Source: CAVTQY01 sp963736975
Lineage (GTDB): Bacteria > Pseudomonadota > Alphaproteobacteria > Acetobacterales > Acetobacteraceae
Assembly: GCA_963736975.1 (NCBI GenBank)
Contig: CAVTQY010000002.1
Span: forward strand, 1 to 64,000
DNA: 64,000 bases
Reading direction: 5' to 3'
Shown: piece after piece, positions 30,873 to 40,735 of the stretch
How positions within the stretch are numbered: position 1 is the stretch's first letter
Layout of the letters: each line of letters starts with the position of its first letter
The notes under the pieces: model-generated
Seen by the model: the letters and a program-made list of their open reading frames with translations, nothing else
What the model was told of the DNA's origin: nothing
Database searches by the model: none
Position numbers and translations under genes: made by a program

Positions 30873-32067
30873 TCACGACGAGCTCCGTCCGGCTGAGCAT
30901 GTCGGCCGCGGCGGCGCACGTGGCTGCGCGCCACGCTCGAAGGTTTCGATGACGAGCATGCGCCCGCCGCAGCAAGGGCATGGTGGCCGGTGGTCGGGTG
31001 CCTGGACCGGCTCGGCCGGTTCCGTCGCCGGCGGTGCCTCGAGTAGCTCCCGGGCGCGCGCAACGTTGGCCCGGCGTTCGGCGCTGGCGAGCAGGCCGTA
31101 GTGGCGGATGCGATGAAACCCTTTCGGCAGGACGTGCAGCAGAAAGCGCCGGATGAACTCGTCTGCCGCAAGCGTCATGACCTGGTGGCGTTCGGCGCCG
31201 TCACGCCGGTAATCTTTGTAGCGGAAGGTCACTCCGCGTTCGTCGTGCGCGATGAGCCGCCGGTTCGAGATCGCAACCCGGTGCGTGTAGCGCGACAGGT
31301 AGGCGAGCACCGCCGCCGGGCCAGCAAACGGCGGCTTGGCGTAGACGACCCAGGGTTTCTTCCGGACCGGCGCCAAGTGGCGCAGAAACGCAGATCGCTC
31401 GTGCAATCCGGCCTGCGTGCCGTAGAACTGCAGCCGGCCGGCGTCATGCAGTTCGATCAGCCGGGTGAGGAACAGCCGTCGGAACAGCTTGCCGAGCACG
31501 CGCACCGGGAACAGGAACGCCGGCCTTGACGAGATCCAGCGCGTGCCATCGAGCGAGATGCCGCCGCCGGGCACGATCATGTGGACGTGCGGATGATGCG
31601 TCAGCGCCGAGCCCCAGCTGTGGAGCACTGCGGTGATGCCGATGCGCGCGCCGAGATGGCGTGGGTTGGCGGCGATGGTCAGCATGGTCTGCGATGCCGC
31701 GCGGAACAGCAGGTCGTAGATCGACCGCCTTGTTCTGGAGCGCGATGTCGGCGATCTCGGCGGGCAGGCTGAAGACGACATGGAAGTAGCCGACCGGCAG
31801 CAGATCGGCCTCGCGGGCGGCGAGCCACTCGCGCGCGGCGGCCCCCTGGCATTTGGGGCAATGCCGGTTGCGGCAGCTGTTGTAGGCGATGCGGCGGTGG
31901 CCGCAGTCCTCACAGCCCTCGATATGGCCGCCGAGGGCGGCAGTGCGGCAGGTCTCGATCGCCGCCATGACCTTGAGCTGCTGGAGGCTCAGGTGTCCGG
32001 CATGGCTGGCCCGATAGGCGGGGCCGGCAGCACGGAAGATGTCGGCGACCTCGAGCGAGGCGCGCAC
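30873..32067 (-). pseudogene. IS91-family transposase (one frame change)
   Basis: The likely start is GTG at 32067 (RASLEVADIFRAAGPAYRASH). An N-terminal zinc-finger region has CEDCGHRRIAYNSCRNRHCPKCQG, followed by the rolling-circle transposase core with HHPHVHMIVPGGGIS (HUH-like) and AVLAYLSRYTHRVAISNRRL. A C-terminal zinc motif reads PPCPCCGGRMLVIETFERG. One extra base near 31723 breaks the frame between ALQNKAV and IYDLLFRAASQTMLTIA. The full length is about 398 residues. Confidence 0.87.
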
Positions 32068-32982
32068 CGCCTCAGCCGGCGGGGCTGCGATCTCTCCGGC
32101 CTTGAACATGCCGAGCTTGTCGAGCGGGCTGGTCACGGTGCGCACCGTTCGGGTCGCGACCTTGGTGTAGAAGGCGGTGTTGTCCAGCTTCGCGTGCCCG
32201 AGCAGGACCTGGATGACGCGGATGTCGACGCCGTCCTCGAGGAGATGGGTCGCGAAGCTGTGGCGCAGCGTGTGCGGTCCGACCCGCTTGGTGATGTCCG
32301 CGGCCTGTGCTGCCTCGACGACAACGCGATGGAGTTGCCGGGTGCTGATCGGCTTCGTGGCGTGCTGTCCCGGAAACAGCCAGCCGTCCCGATGCATCAC
32401 GCCCTGTTGGTGGCCGACCTTCCACCACTCGCGCAACAGGGTGAGCAGGTCGGCCGGGAGCATGGCATTGCGATACCGGCCACCCTTGCCACGCTCGACC
32501 CGGATCAGCATGCGCTCGCTGTCGATGTCGGCGACCTTGAGCGCCGCGACCTCGGCCACGCGCAGGCCAGCGCCATAGGCGACCGAGAGAGCCGCCTGAT
32601 GCTTGAGGCAGGTGGTCGCGGTGAGCAGTCGCGCAACCTCCTCCCGGCTCAGCACCACGGGCAGGTTGCGTGGATGCGCCACCCGGACCAGCTTGCGTGC
32701 CAGGTCAGGCCGGTCGAGCGTGCTGGTGAAGAAGAACCGCAACGCCGAGACGATGCTGTTCATGGTCGGCGTCGGCACGCCGGCATCGCGCTGTTCGATC
32801 TGGAATCGGCGCACGTCATCCGCCGTCGCTGTATGGGGTGAGCGCCCCAGGAAGGTTGCGAAGCGCCCTACGTCGCGAATGTAGTTGCGCTGCGTCTCCC
32901 GTGAGAACCGGCGCATGTTCATGTCGTCGATCAGACGTTGCCGCAGCGGGCTGATCGCAGCGGTGCGAATGAGTTCGTCCAT
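32068..32982 (-). CDS. Tyrosine recombinase of the IS91-like element
   Basis: This is a protein of about 305 residues with the N-terminal SAM-like domain (RQRLIDDMNMRRFSRETQRNYIRDVGRFATFL) and the catalytic domain: Arg in AYGAGLRVAEVAALKV, GPHTLRHSFATHLLEDG (HxxR), LLGHAKLDNTAFYTKV (H and Tyr). No stop codon separates it from the transposase start, so the two products share one continuous frame across 32067. It may be an accessory recombinase, a common partner of this IS91 branch. Confidence 0.85.
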
Positions 32983-33000
32983 CGGTCGGCTCCTCTCCGT

Positions 33001-33315
33001 TGAAAGAAGCCGAAATGTTCCGTCCGCCCCGGATCGCGCTCAATCAGCGCGCAACAGCCGAGCCGCTACTCGCGCCGTCAGGACCCGCACCCCTCCCGCG
33101 CAGCGGGTTCGTTCTTCGGCCAGCTCCCGCCCAGATCGCGACGATGGGCCGCTCTAATACCGTGACGAGCGGATCGTGTACGGCGTTCCACGTCATGCCG
33201 CTACAGTCTGGCTCCGCGGCGTTTCCTGGAGCCGGCTCTGTTTTCAGCTTTTCGCCGCACAGCGCGCACGCATTCGAGTGCACCCCGGACCACCTCGCGC
33301 GCTTCGGCTCCCAGC
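33001..33315. other. Junction between IS91-like element and relaxase gene
   Basis: No gene is firmly supported. A minus-strand stretch near 33200-33290 reads HSNACALCGEKLKTEPAPG, with a Cys pair reminiscent of a small zinc ribbon, but it has no start or family and may be chance. The 5' end of the IS91-like element probably lies around 33000. Confidence 0.35.
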
Positions 33316-36300
33316 TTACGGAATCGCTGCACGAGACCACGCCGCTGGCTCGTCCTGAGCAACTCTGTCCAACGCGACCTTCGCGGCGGCGTCGTCCCGA
33401 TGTCGCCGGAAGGCCCGGGTGAGCGTCGCCCGCGGTTTCCCGTCGGCCTGCCGCTGCTCGAGACCCTGCTTCCCGACCTGCATCTGCCTGACGGTCCCGC
33501 GTCGCAGAGTCTCGGCGCGCTCGAGGAGCGCGAGGGCGGTTTCCTTCACCGGCTGGCGCGCGAAGTTCCGCGTGATGTTCGCGAGAACGTCGCCCTCCCG
33601 GATCGTCCGCTTGTCGCCAAGCGGTCGCCGGCCGGCAATCTCCGCACGCTCGGCGCCGTCCGAGGTGACGATGAAGCTTGTCTCGCGGTGTCGGCTGCCG
33701 GAGGTGTAGGCCCCGAAGGCGTTGACCTGGCGGGAGCCGCCCGGCAGGGCGAAGATGTGCTCGCTCACCGTGGCGCCTTGCGTGGTGTGGGTGGTCAGCA
33801 CGTCGCCATAGGCCAGCATGATGCGGCCGTTCTGCTCGTGCCGAAGCGCATCCCATCGGACCAACCCCTGCCGGCCCTGCTTCCCCTGCAGCACCAGGCC
33901 TTCCTCGCGGATCTCGGTCACTGTAAGGACGGTGCCGTTCTGACCGATATTCCCGCCTTTGCCTGTGTCGAGGAACCGCGCTCCGGTGCGCTTGAACAGC
34001 CGGACCCGGTCGCCCTCGGCGAGCGGCAGGTCGTAGATGCGGGGAGAAATCTGATCGCCATCGGTCGCCGGCACGGTGCGTCGATCGGCGTCGATTTCCC
34101 CCGAGCGCGGCGCTGCTCACGGATGGCGAGGCTGATCTGGTGGGCATCGTGGTTGGTAGGAGCGCTGATGGTGATGGAGTGGCCCTCTCGCCCGGCATTC
34201 TCGTCGCGCCGTTCTTGCCACAACCGGACCACGCCGGCGATGGCTTCCTCATAGCCGCCCGGGACCGCCCGCAGGGTTCCGTTGGTCGCCTTGCGCTGCA
34301 CCGCCTGCTCGGTCTGGCCGTTGCGGAACATCAGCACCGTATCGCGCTCCTCGGTCTCGGCCTGTCGCACCGAAGTTTCAAGCTTCGGGACCGCCTGATC
34401 GCCGAGCGCGCGGCGCAGAAGGTCGACGACGGCACCGGCCTCGAGGCTCTGCATCTGCCGGGGTCGCCGAGAGCGATCATCTGGAAGCCGTGGGCGCGCT
34501 GCGCCCGCAGCAGCTCATTGAGCTGCCGCGTTCCGAGCAGGCCGAGTTCGTCCACCACCACGACCGAGCGCGCGTCGAGCTTGATCCGGTCGCGCTGCAA
34601 CCCGCGCAGGAAGTTCTCGACGGCACGGGTGTTCTGCGCCGGGATGCCGGCATCGGCGAGATCGTCCGATTGCCGCCATGCCAGGGCGATCCCATGCACG
34701 TCCGCCCTTCCTCCTGCCAGGCACTGACCAGCGGCTTGAGCAGCGTGGTCTTGCCGGACCCGGCGACGCCGATCGCGACGCCGAGCCGGCCGCCGGTGCC
34801 GAGCCGCTCCAGCACGTCGCGCTGCGCTCGCCCGTGCTCGCCGTTGAAGTCCAGGCGGGGAAGCGCGCAACCGCTGCGGCGATCTGCTCCGGCGAGAGCG
34901 CCGCGGTCCTGTCGCGTGCGGCGGCGCGGGCGGCTCGCCACCAAGGTCCGCTCCTCGCTCTCGTGCAGCGCCGTGGTGATGCCGACCCTGGCGCGGCCGT
35001 TCTCAGGCCGGCAGGTCGCCCCAGATCAGCGTGGTCATGCGGCCGTGTTGCATGACGCCGCGCTCGCGGAACGCGCGGGTGATCTCGTCCACCTCGCCCG
35101 GTGCGACGATCGCCGGCGGCGATCAGGCCCTTGGCCGCGGCGAGCCGGCATCGGCGCCCTCAACGGCGGCGCGCCGCTGCAGCTCCTTGTCGAACACCGG
35201 CAGCGCCGCCTGATAGGCCGTTTCCAGCCGCTCCTCCCGCGGGCGCTCGGCGGCCTTGCTGTCGGGCCGCAGGATGCTCCGATGGCGGTAGCCGATCTCG
35301 GCCGCCGCCCGCCGCCACGCCTCGGCATCGCTGAGGTCGTCCGACTTGGCGCCGCGCGGATCCTGCACGCCCTGCTTCAGCAGGCCGATCTTGCGCTCGG
35401 GATCAGCGTGTCCCAGTCGAGCCCCTGGGCTGGCGGCATAGGCGCGCGCCGCCGCGGCGCCGCCGATCGTCCGCTTCGAGAAATGCTCGGTGACCCGCTC
35501 CGGAACCGCGGCGACCCGGGCCATCTCGGTCCTGGTGTCGAGCACGACATCGACGCCGTGCCGGCGGAGGTTGGTGGCGAGGAATGCCTGGTAGAGCGCG
35601 CCCCACTCCTTCACGCGGCCGTCGAGCTGGGCGAGGTCGAGGCCGCCCAGGCGGCCGCTCTCCGCCAACACGACATTGAGGACCGCGGTATGGGTATGGA
35701 GCTGCATGTCGCCGGCGATCCGGCCGGCCGGGCTCTTGACCGTGTAGAGCTCGGTGTATTCCTGCCCGGCGCGGTCCTGCCTGACGACGGCGACGGTTGG
35801 CCGGGACGTGTAGTGATCGAACGAGACCCAGCCGATCGCACCCGGTTCGGCGCCGTCGCGACCGCCCTTGCCTTTCCGGGCCCGCCCGAGGTGGCGCTCG
35901 ATCTCCGCCATGACGCTGTCGATGGCGTCCCGATGCGCCTGGTGGATGATCCCCCGCTCGGCTTCTGTCGGCGCGAAAGCCCAGGCGACGGAGACGGATT
36001 TCGGGGCGGAGAAGGTCAGGTCGACATAGCCGATCGGGGTGCGGGCCGTGTCCATCCGGGCGTGGAACTGCTCTGGCGTCAGCATCCGCGCCAGAAGCCG
36101 TGCGGCCGGCCAGGATGTGCTCCCGCTGCTCCGGGGTGAGCTCGGCGGCTTTGGCGCCCATGACGGCCTGGAAGCGGCGTACAGCCGTCCTGGCGGTGTC
36201 CGGGGCCAGTTGCTTCCATCGGCCTTCCGGCCGGCCAGGACGTGCTCCAGCTCGGTCCGCGTGGGCATCCGCTTGCTGTCGAAGCCGAACACGGCGCCGA

Positions 36301-36922
36301 TCGCCTCGGTGGCGGACTGGACCTGCTTGCCGGCGATCGGCTTGCCATCGGCCCGCTGGCCGTTCAGCAGGTTAGCAGACCTCGGCCGGGGTGAGCGATC
36401 GCGCGGTATCGATGCCGAGCCTGGCGGCGAGCGCCGGGTTCATGTCGCGTCGGGGCATCGCAGTCGCGCTGCTGTAATCCTTGCCGGTCGCGGCGGCGTC
36501 CGCGGCGGCGTCCAGCCGAGGGCCGAGCGTCTCGTCCGGCCCGGCGCCAAGCCGGCAAAGCGATGCCAACGCCTCGCTCACGCTCGACCAGCCCCGCCGC
36601 CACGAAGGCCCCCAGCGCGTTGAGCGCGAGCTCGTCGCGTGAGACCGGCTTGCCCTCCGCGTCCCGCGCGCTGTCCTCCAGCCGAAGCGATCTCGCGGGC
36701 GACCACGGCGTCCAATTCGCTCGCCGATCGCAACCGGCCGCCGCTGGCTTCATCAGCGTAGCGGGCGGCCGCCGCGGCGGCTGGCGTGGGAGGGCGCAGG
36801 CCCTGGGCGTAGTATTCCGCCATCGCCGCCATATCCGGCGCGAGCGTCTGCTGCAGCAGATGCTCGCCCATGGCCTTCGCGGCCGACGGAGCGCCGGCCG
36901 CTCCGGTGCGGTAGGTCAGCAC
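33316..36922 (-). pseudogene. MobF-type conjugative relaxase/helicase, many frame changes
   Basis: The start is GTG at 36922 (MLTYRTGAAGAPSAAKAM), overlapping the end of the preceding small gene. The N-terminus carries AMAEYYAQG, the paired Tyr of TrwC-like relaxases. Three spaced units follow (LLNGQRADGKPI, HVLAGRKADGSNW, HILAGRTASGAD), then the HUH core GYVDLTFSAPKSVSVAWAF and GDMQLHTHTAVLNVVL. The C-terminal helicase has Walker A GVAGSGKTTLLKPLV, SVVVVDELGLLGTRQLNELL and THTTQGATVSEHIFALPGGSRQVNAFGAYTSGS. The frame must change at least eight times (near 36690, 36580, 36360, 36190, 36090, 35110-34940, 34720, 34450 and 34080). About 1200 residues if restored. As read, it cannot make a whole protein. 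Confidence 0.85.
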
Positions 36923-37252
36923 GGGTCAGCGCGCGGGGATGCCTCCGGCAGGGCGCGCGCCAGCTCGACGCCGATCTCCGCCGGCAGGGCGGCCAGCTGC
37001 TCGCCGATGCCGAGGACCGCATCGCTGTTCTGCTGGACCGCGACGGTAAGGGCCGCGAGCTGCTGCGCCGCTTCGGACGGCCCCTGGCTCCTGCCGGGCG
37101 GCGGCGAGGATGTCGGCCAGCATCTCGGTCTGTGCCCCGGCCGTCTCGACCAGCTTCGTCAGCACCGCGAGCATGGCCCGCTGCTCCTCCCGCAGCTCGG
37201 CCAGCGCGTCGGCGATGGCAGCGAGCTGGGCTGTGTCGCGGTCATCGGGCAT
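36916..37252 (-). CDS. Small coiled-coil protein upstream of relaxase (one frame change)
   Basis: The ATG at 37252 gives MPDDRDTAQLAAIADALAEL and EEQRAMLAVLTKLVETAGAQTEMLADILAAARQ, a heptad-like helix. After one frame change near 37085 it continues EAAQQLAALTVAVQQNSDAVLGIGEQLAALP and ends LPEASPRADPC at 36916, with its TGA inside the relaxase start region (GTGCTGA). About 112 residues. It is probably a mobilisation accessory protein, but the family is not recognised. Confidence 0.65.
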
Positions 37253-37416
37253 GGCGTCTCCGGTCGGCCGTGTCGGATGGAGAGCCCCTCGATCCGGCGG
37301 GATAGGCCGGCTCCGAAGACTATGCCGGCCGTGACGAAGCTTCAACCCGCACCCGCTTAGGGTGCCTTGGTCTGTAAGAGGACGACCCTTTCCGATGCCC
37401 TCCAGGGCAAGCCAAA

Positions 37417-37486
37417 TCGGGGTATTTCTCGGGGTATAAATCGGGGTATGTGGTCAGGGTATATTCCGGGGTGCAAGCCGGGGCAT
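37417..37486. repeat. Six 12-bp iterons (CGGGGTAT-type)
   Basis: CGGGGTAT occurs at 37418, 37430 and 37442 with exact 12-bp spacing. Degenerate units follow at 37455 (CAGGGTAT), 37467 (CGGGGTGC) and 37479 (CGGGGCAT). The array lies in the ~400-bp gap between the minus-strand relaxase operon and the plus-strand ParA-like operon, where an oriT, a replication iteron set or a shared operator would be expected. The core and spacing are seen directly; the function is inference. Confidence 0.7.
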
Positions 37487-37565
37487 AGGGGCGTGACAGC
37501 GCTGGTGAGAATTGGCATGTTCTCACTCTCGATGACTGAACCGTTTCGCTCTCTCTCCCGCCCCT

Positions 37566-38059
37566 TTGTGCTCAAACGCGCCCGCCACGAAGACGAGCTT
37601 GCGGCCCTTGGCGCGCACCTTCGCGGCGGATTGGCAGGAGGGCGATCGGGTAATGACCTGGTTGCGCCGGCACGAGGGCCGTGCTCGCACGCTCAGCCGC
37701 CTGGTCGCGGATGGCTGGTCCTGGGCCGATATCAGCCGGGCCATGCATCTGGCCGGGATTACCTATCGCCGCACCGGCGAACCGATCCCTGCCGCCCTGC
37801 TGTGCCGGAAGGCCTACGCGGCCCGCAGTCAGGTGATGAAGCGCTCCCGCAAAGAGGCGGCCCGGTTGGCTGCGGTCACGGCGCTGCCGGGCCGGGCCGA
37901 CGTTGATGCGTCTCCGGTATCTGCACCGCGCGTGCCAAGCGGCGGCGCGCTCGCATCCGGTACCCAAGCGCAGCCGCTCCCCGACCCGGAGGAGAAACCC
38001 GAATTCCGTCCTGCCAGGCTCGCGGGCTGGAGCGGTCGAACTACCCGCGTGCGTGAGGA
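37566..38059 (+). CDS. Hypothetical plasmid protein upstream of parA-like gene
   Basis: It could start at TTG 37566, or better at ATG 37653 after AGGAGG. It encodes TWLRRHEGRARTLSRLVADGWSWADISRAMHLAGITYRRTGEPI, a helix-turn-helix-like block, then a variable linker and PEFRPARLAGWSG. The frame as read continues into the next gene. A one-base change near 38030 would end it at a TGA near 38055, just before the next ribosome site. It may be a DNA-binding regulator of the mobilisation operon. The family is not recognised with certainty. Confidence 0.55.
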
Positions 38060-38064
38060 GACGC

Positions 38065-38148
38065 ATGACAGATCGCCAGACAGCGGCGAGGCCAGTTCCG
38101 ACGGGCCGCGCGGACGCCGTCATCAGCAGGCTCATGAGCCGGAAGTAA
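38065..38148 (+). CDS. Possible 27-residue peptide
   Basis: The ATG at 38065 is preceded by GAGGAG at good spacing and encodes MTDRQTAARPVP and DAVISRLMSRK before TAA. It sits between the hypothetical gene and the ParA-like gene, each with its own ribosome site. It may be a genuine leader peptide or just the upstream part of a frame-shifted neighbour. Confidence 0.3.
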   Translation: MTDRQTAARPVPTGRADAVISRLMSRK

Positions 38149-38171
38149 TCCGGCTCCAGCGAGGAAGCGAT

Positions 38172-39093
38172 ATGCCGATCAGCAAGACCAGACAACCCCG
38201 ACCGTGGCCGCGTCGCTGGGGGACGAAGCGCCATCATCGGGTCGAAGGACCGCGCCCGCTTTCTCCTTCGAGACCGACGCCGGGGAGCCGGAATTGCAGA
38301 TCACGCGTGGTCAGGGCGCCGTGCCATCGCGGCCGGAGCCCGAGCAGGGTGTCGATCTCTCGGGCAAGCCCAAGGTCGTCTTCTTCATCGGCCGCGGCAA
38401 GACCGGCAAGACCACCACGATCCGCTGGGTGGCCGAGAAGACGATCGCCGATGGGCGCGACGTGCTGATGGCCGACATGGACCCGACCAACGACACCTTC
38501 TCGAAATACCTCGACGGCGTCGCCCGTCCTCCGATCCGTCCGACCCGGCGCTTGCGCTGAAGTGGCTGGATCGCCTGCTGCAGCACGCCATGCGGCACAT
38601 GACATCCGTCGTGGTTGATCTCGGCGGCGGCGACACGACCTTGCGCCGGCTGGTCGGCCAGATCCCCGACCTAGTGCCCATGCTCGAAGCCGCGGGCTTC
38701 GCGGTGGTCGCCGTCTACACCGTTGGGCCGCAAGAGGAGGATCTGTCGCCGCTCGCAACCCTGGAGGCGCTCGGATTCCAGCCCCGCGCGACCGCGATCG
38801 TGCTCAACGAGGCGCTGATGGAGGTCGGCGACGCCCCCGCCGGCGCCTTTGCCCGGGTCTTTCGCCACAGTGCCTTCCACGCGGCCGCCGATCGCGGTGC
38901 GGTTCCGGTCTGGATGCCGAAGCTTCTGGTCGCCGCGCAGGTCGAGACGCGGCGGCTGCACTACCGCGATGCCGCCGACGGGCAGAGCGGCCAAGGGACG
39001 ACGCCGCTCGGGCCGTTCGACCGCGCCCGGGTGGCGAACTGGCTGCGCGAGATGGATCAGAGCTTCGATGGCATCAGCACGTGGATGCCGTGA
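38172..39093 (+). CDS. ParA/MinD-like ATPase (frame changes)
   Basis: The ATG at 38172 follows GAGGAAG. The matching frame then reads ADQQDQTTPTVAASLGDEA, so one base seems to be missing just after the ATG. The core has KVVFFIGRGKTGKTTTIRWVAEKT as P-loop, VLMADMDPTNDTFSKYL (switch Asp) and, after a second change near 38540, TSVVVDLGGGDTTLRRLV (Walker B), AVVAVYTVGP and ATAIVLNEALM. The residue at the usual signature-Lys position of the deviant Walker motif is Arg. About 306 residues. It is probably a partition or conjugation (TraL-like) ATPase of the plasmid. Confidence 0.78.
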
Positions 39094-39746
39094 ATTCGGC
39101 CGCCCCTGGCGCCTCGGCCGTTCCGGACGACCTCGCGCAGCTCGTCACCGGTGCCAGGGCGGAGATCGAGCGTGCGATCGAGGTCAGTGGGCTGAAGCGG
39201 GATCCGCTGGTCCCTTTGATGCGCGCGCTCAGCCTGTCCCTTGGCGTGCAGCACCGGCTACACGACGCGAGCACCACGCATCTGCGCGACGTGAGCGACC
39301 GGCTGGACCGGCAGGTCGCTGATGCGGTGACGCTGGCCGAACGGGAGCTGGTGGCACGCGAGGCAGCGGTGATCGGCGGGCTCGCGCCGAAGCTCGCCGT
39401 GACGGCCGAACGCGCTGTGAGGGCGCGGCTGTGGACAGTCAAATTCCGCACGCTGGCGGCAAGTGCCGGCGGTGCAATGGTTCTGATGCTGGTGACCCTT
39501 GGAGCGGGGTATTCGCTCGGTTATACCGCTGGCCGCGATGCGGGTCTGCGCAGCACCGCTTCCATAGTGTCGGCCGCCGAGCGCGATGGTCCTGATGCCG
39601 CTGTGCTGTGGGGCCAGCTGATGGCCAACAACGACCCCAGGACGGCGATGACGGCGTGCCAGAGGACCGTCGCGCAGCAGGACGGCCGCCGTGCATGCCT
39701 GCTGCCGATATGGCTCGATGCCGCCGCGCCGCCAGCTAGGCAATGA
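39090..39746 (+). CDS. Single-pass membrane protein of the mobilisation operon
   Basis: GTG at 39090 overlaps the ParA-like stop (GTGA); GTG at 39081 is an alternative. The first ~115 residues are helical and charged, with heptad character (DVSDRLDRQVADAVTLAERELVAREAAV). One membrane segment follows (TLAASAGGAMVLMLVTLGAGYSLGYTAG), and then a short C-terminal domain with two Cys (TACQRTVAQQDGRRACLLPIW). It is open and about 218 residues. It may anchor the ATPase or relaxosome at the membrane. No family name is assigned. Confidence 0.72.
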   Translation: MNSAAPGASAVPDDLAQLVTGARAEIERAIEVSGLKRDPLVPLMRALSLSLGVQHRLHDASTTHLRDVSDRLDRQVADAVTLAERELVAREAAVIGGLAPKLAVTAERAVRARLWTVKFRTLAASAGGAMVLMLVTLGAGYSLGYTAGRDAGLRSTASIVSAAERDGPDAAVLWGQLMANNDPRTAMTACQRTVAQQDGRRACLLPIWLDAAAPPARQ

Positions 39747-39892
39747 CCACGACGAGCTGCCGCACGGCACTACTTGCGGTGTGTTACCAGGGAGACCTGG
39801 AGGGCGAGCGTACCGTATTGCAGAGATCCATCCGCGATTCATGGCAAGAGGGCCGGCCCAAGCGGGCCAGCCCGTCGCGCTCTCGTGTCGCT

Positions 39893-40066
39893 TCAAAAGG
39901 GAATGTCTGCATCGGTGATCTCCGGCGCGTCCCAGACGATGCAAGTCGTCTCCATTGCGTGCCAGGTCTCGATATGGCGGACCGTGTAGCCCCTCGCGTT
40001 CAGGGTGGCGTTGTGGTCATCGGCGTCGATGTCGGTGACGATCTGGCCGTTGTTCAGCTTGGTCAT
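39893..40066 (-). CDS. Small conserved-looking plasmid protein, 57 residues
   Basis: The ATG at 40066 follows GAGGAG. The acidic protein reads MTKLNNGQIVTDIDADDHNA, then ARGYTVRHIETWHAMETTCIVWDAP and a DIPF ending. It is open, with a strong ribosome site, and faces the membrane-protein gene tail to tail. It is probably a real small gene of the plasmid accessory set. No family is recognised. Confidence 0.6.
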   Translation of the reverse strand: MTKLNNGQIVTDIDADDHNATLNARGYTVRHIETWHAMETTCIVWDAPEITDADIPF

Positions 40067-40370
40067 ATCCGCTCTCCTCGATCTCAGCGTGATTGCTGAT
40101 GGCAATCGGGAAGGCCGGGCTTCGGGACGGCTCAACCTCCGCGGAGGGAGGACCGGAGCCACGCGCAGTCACGCACAGGGAGCCCGCGACCGAGCATGGC
40201 GAGCATGGCGAGGACCGCACCGGAGCGGCCGCGCAGCGGCGCCGAAGGCGGGGTTGAACCGGCGCGATCTTGCCCGGCCTTACACTCGAGATCAGCAGGC
40301 GAGCCTGTTTCCGGTTCTCGTTGCCGGCACCCCATAGGCGCCGCGATCGTCAGCGCGCGGGTTACGCGGT

Positions 40371-40396
40371 AGGCCCCGACCTTGTGGCCGGGGCCT
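40371..40396. terminator. Strong hairpin downstream of DUF736 gene
   Basis: AGGCCCCG (40371-40378) pairs perfectly with CGGGGCCT (40389-40396) around a 10-nt loop. It lies 13 nt past the stop of the minus-strand DUF736 gene. There is no T-run on either side, so it may act as an mRNA-stabilising or rho-assisted terminator. Confidence 0.5.
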
Positions 40397-40408
40397 GTGG
40401 CGAGAGCC

Positions 40409-40735
40409 TCAGTCGGCGCGTCGCCCGTTCGGGCGGGACCAAATCAGTGAGTAGCCTTCACCGTCCTCGTCGTCGAAGAGGTTCGCGTAGATGGGAGCGG
40501 TGAAGCTCGGGTCGTCCAACTTCAGGCCGAGATAGTCGCGGCCCTCGCTGGAGCGTTTCGTCCAGGCGGCGCCGATCTCCACCCGGCCCACCAGCACCCG
40601 GTGGCTCGGAGCGTTGCTGCCGGTGCTGCGCGCCTCGGGAACAATCCGCACGCCCTTGGCCTGGACGCTGAGGGTGACGATCTCGCCGGTGAACTCGTTC
40701 GCGCCGGTCTTCCTGAAGGTGCCGATGGTCGCCAT
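40409..40735 (-). CDS. DUF736 family protein
   Basis: This 108-residue protein starts at ATG 40735 after GGAG. It matches the DUF736 pattern: MATIGTFRKTGANEFTGEIVTLSVQAKGVRIV, SHRVLVGRVEIGAAWTKRSSEGRDYLGLKLDDPSFTAPIYANLF and a final YSLIWSRPNGRR. The family is very common on alphaproteobacterial plasmids and integrative elements. Its role is unknown. Confidence 0.92.
   Translation of the reverse strand: MATIGTFRKTGANEFTGEIVTLSVQAKGVRIVPEARSTGSNAPSHRVLVGRVEIGAAWTKRSSEGRDYLGLKLDDPSFTAPIYANLFDDEDGEGYSLIWSRPNGRRAD

Larger units (their letters stand above)
30662..33000. mobile_element. IS91-like element with tyrosine recombinase and Y-transposase
   Basis: A minus-strand pair (integrase then IS91-type transposase) defines the element. 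Exact ends cannot be set by eye, because IS91 elements lack inverted repeats and target duplications. The 30662-30872 stretch has no gene and is probably the 3' terminal region. The left neighbour is IS1031 copy A. Confidence 0.65.

Noticed and set aside
33200..33290. Zinc-ribbon gene beside the relaxase
   Set aside because: A CxxC peptide is visible but has no start, no supporting frame and no family match by eye.
37417..37486. CRISPR-like repeat array
   Set aside because: Units are only 8-9 bp with 3-4 bp between them and no cas genes are present. Iterons or operator sites fit better.
37320..37526. Repeat protein with IPRxIPR units on the minus strand
   Set aside because: The periodic peptide is simply the reverse translation of the 12-bp iterons. 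It has no ribosome site or family.
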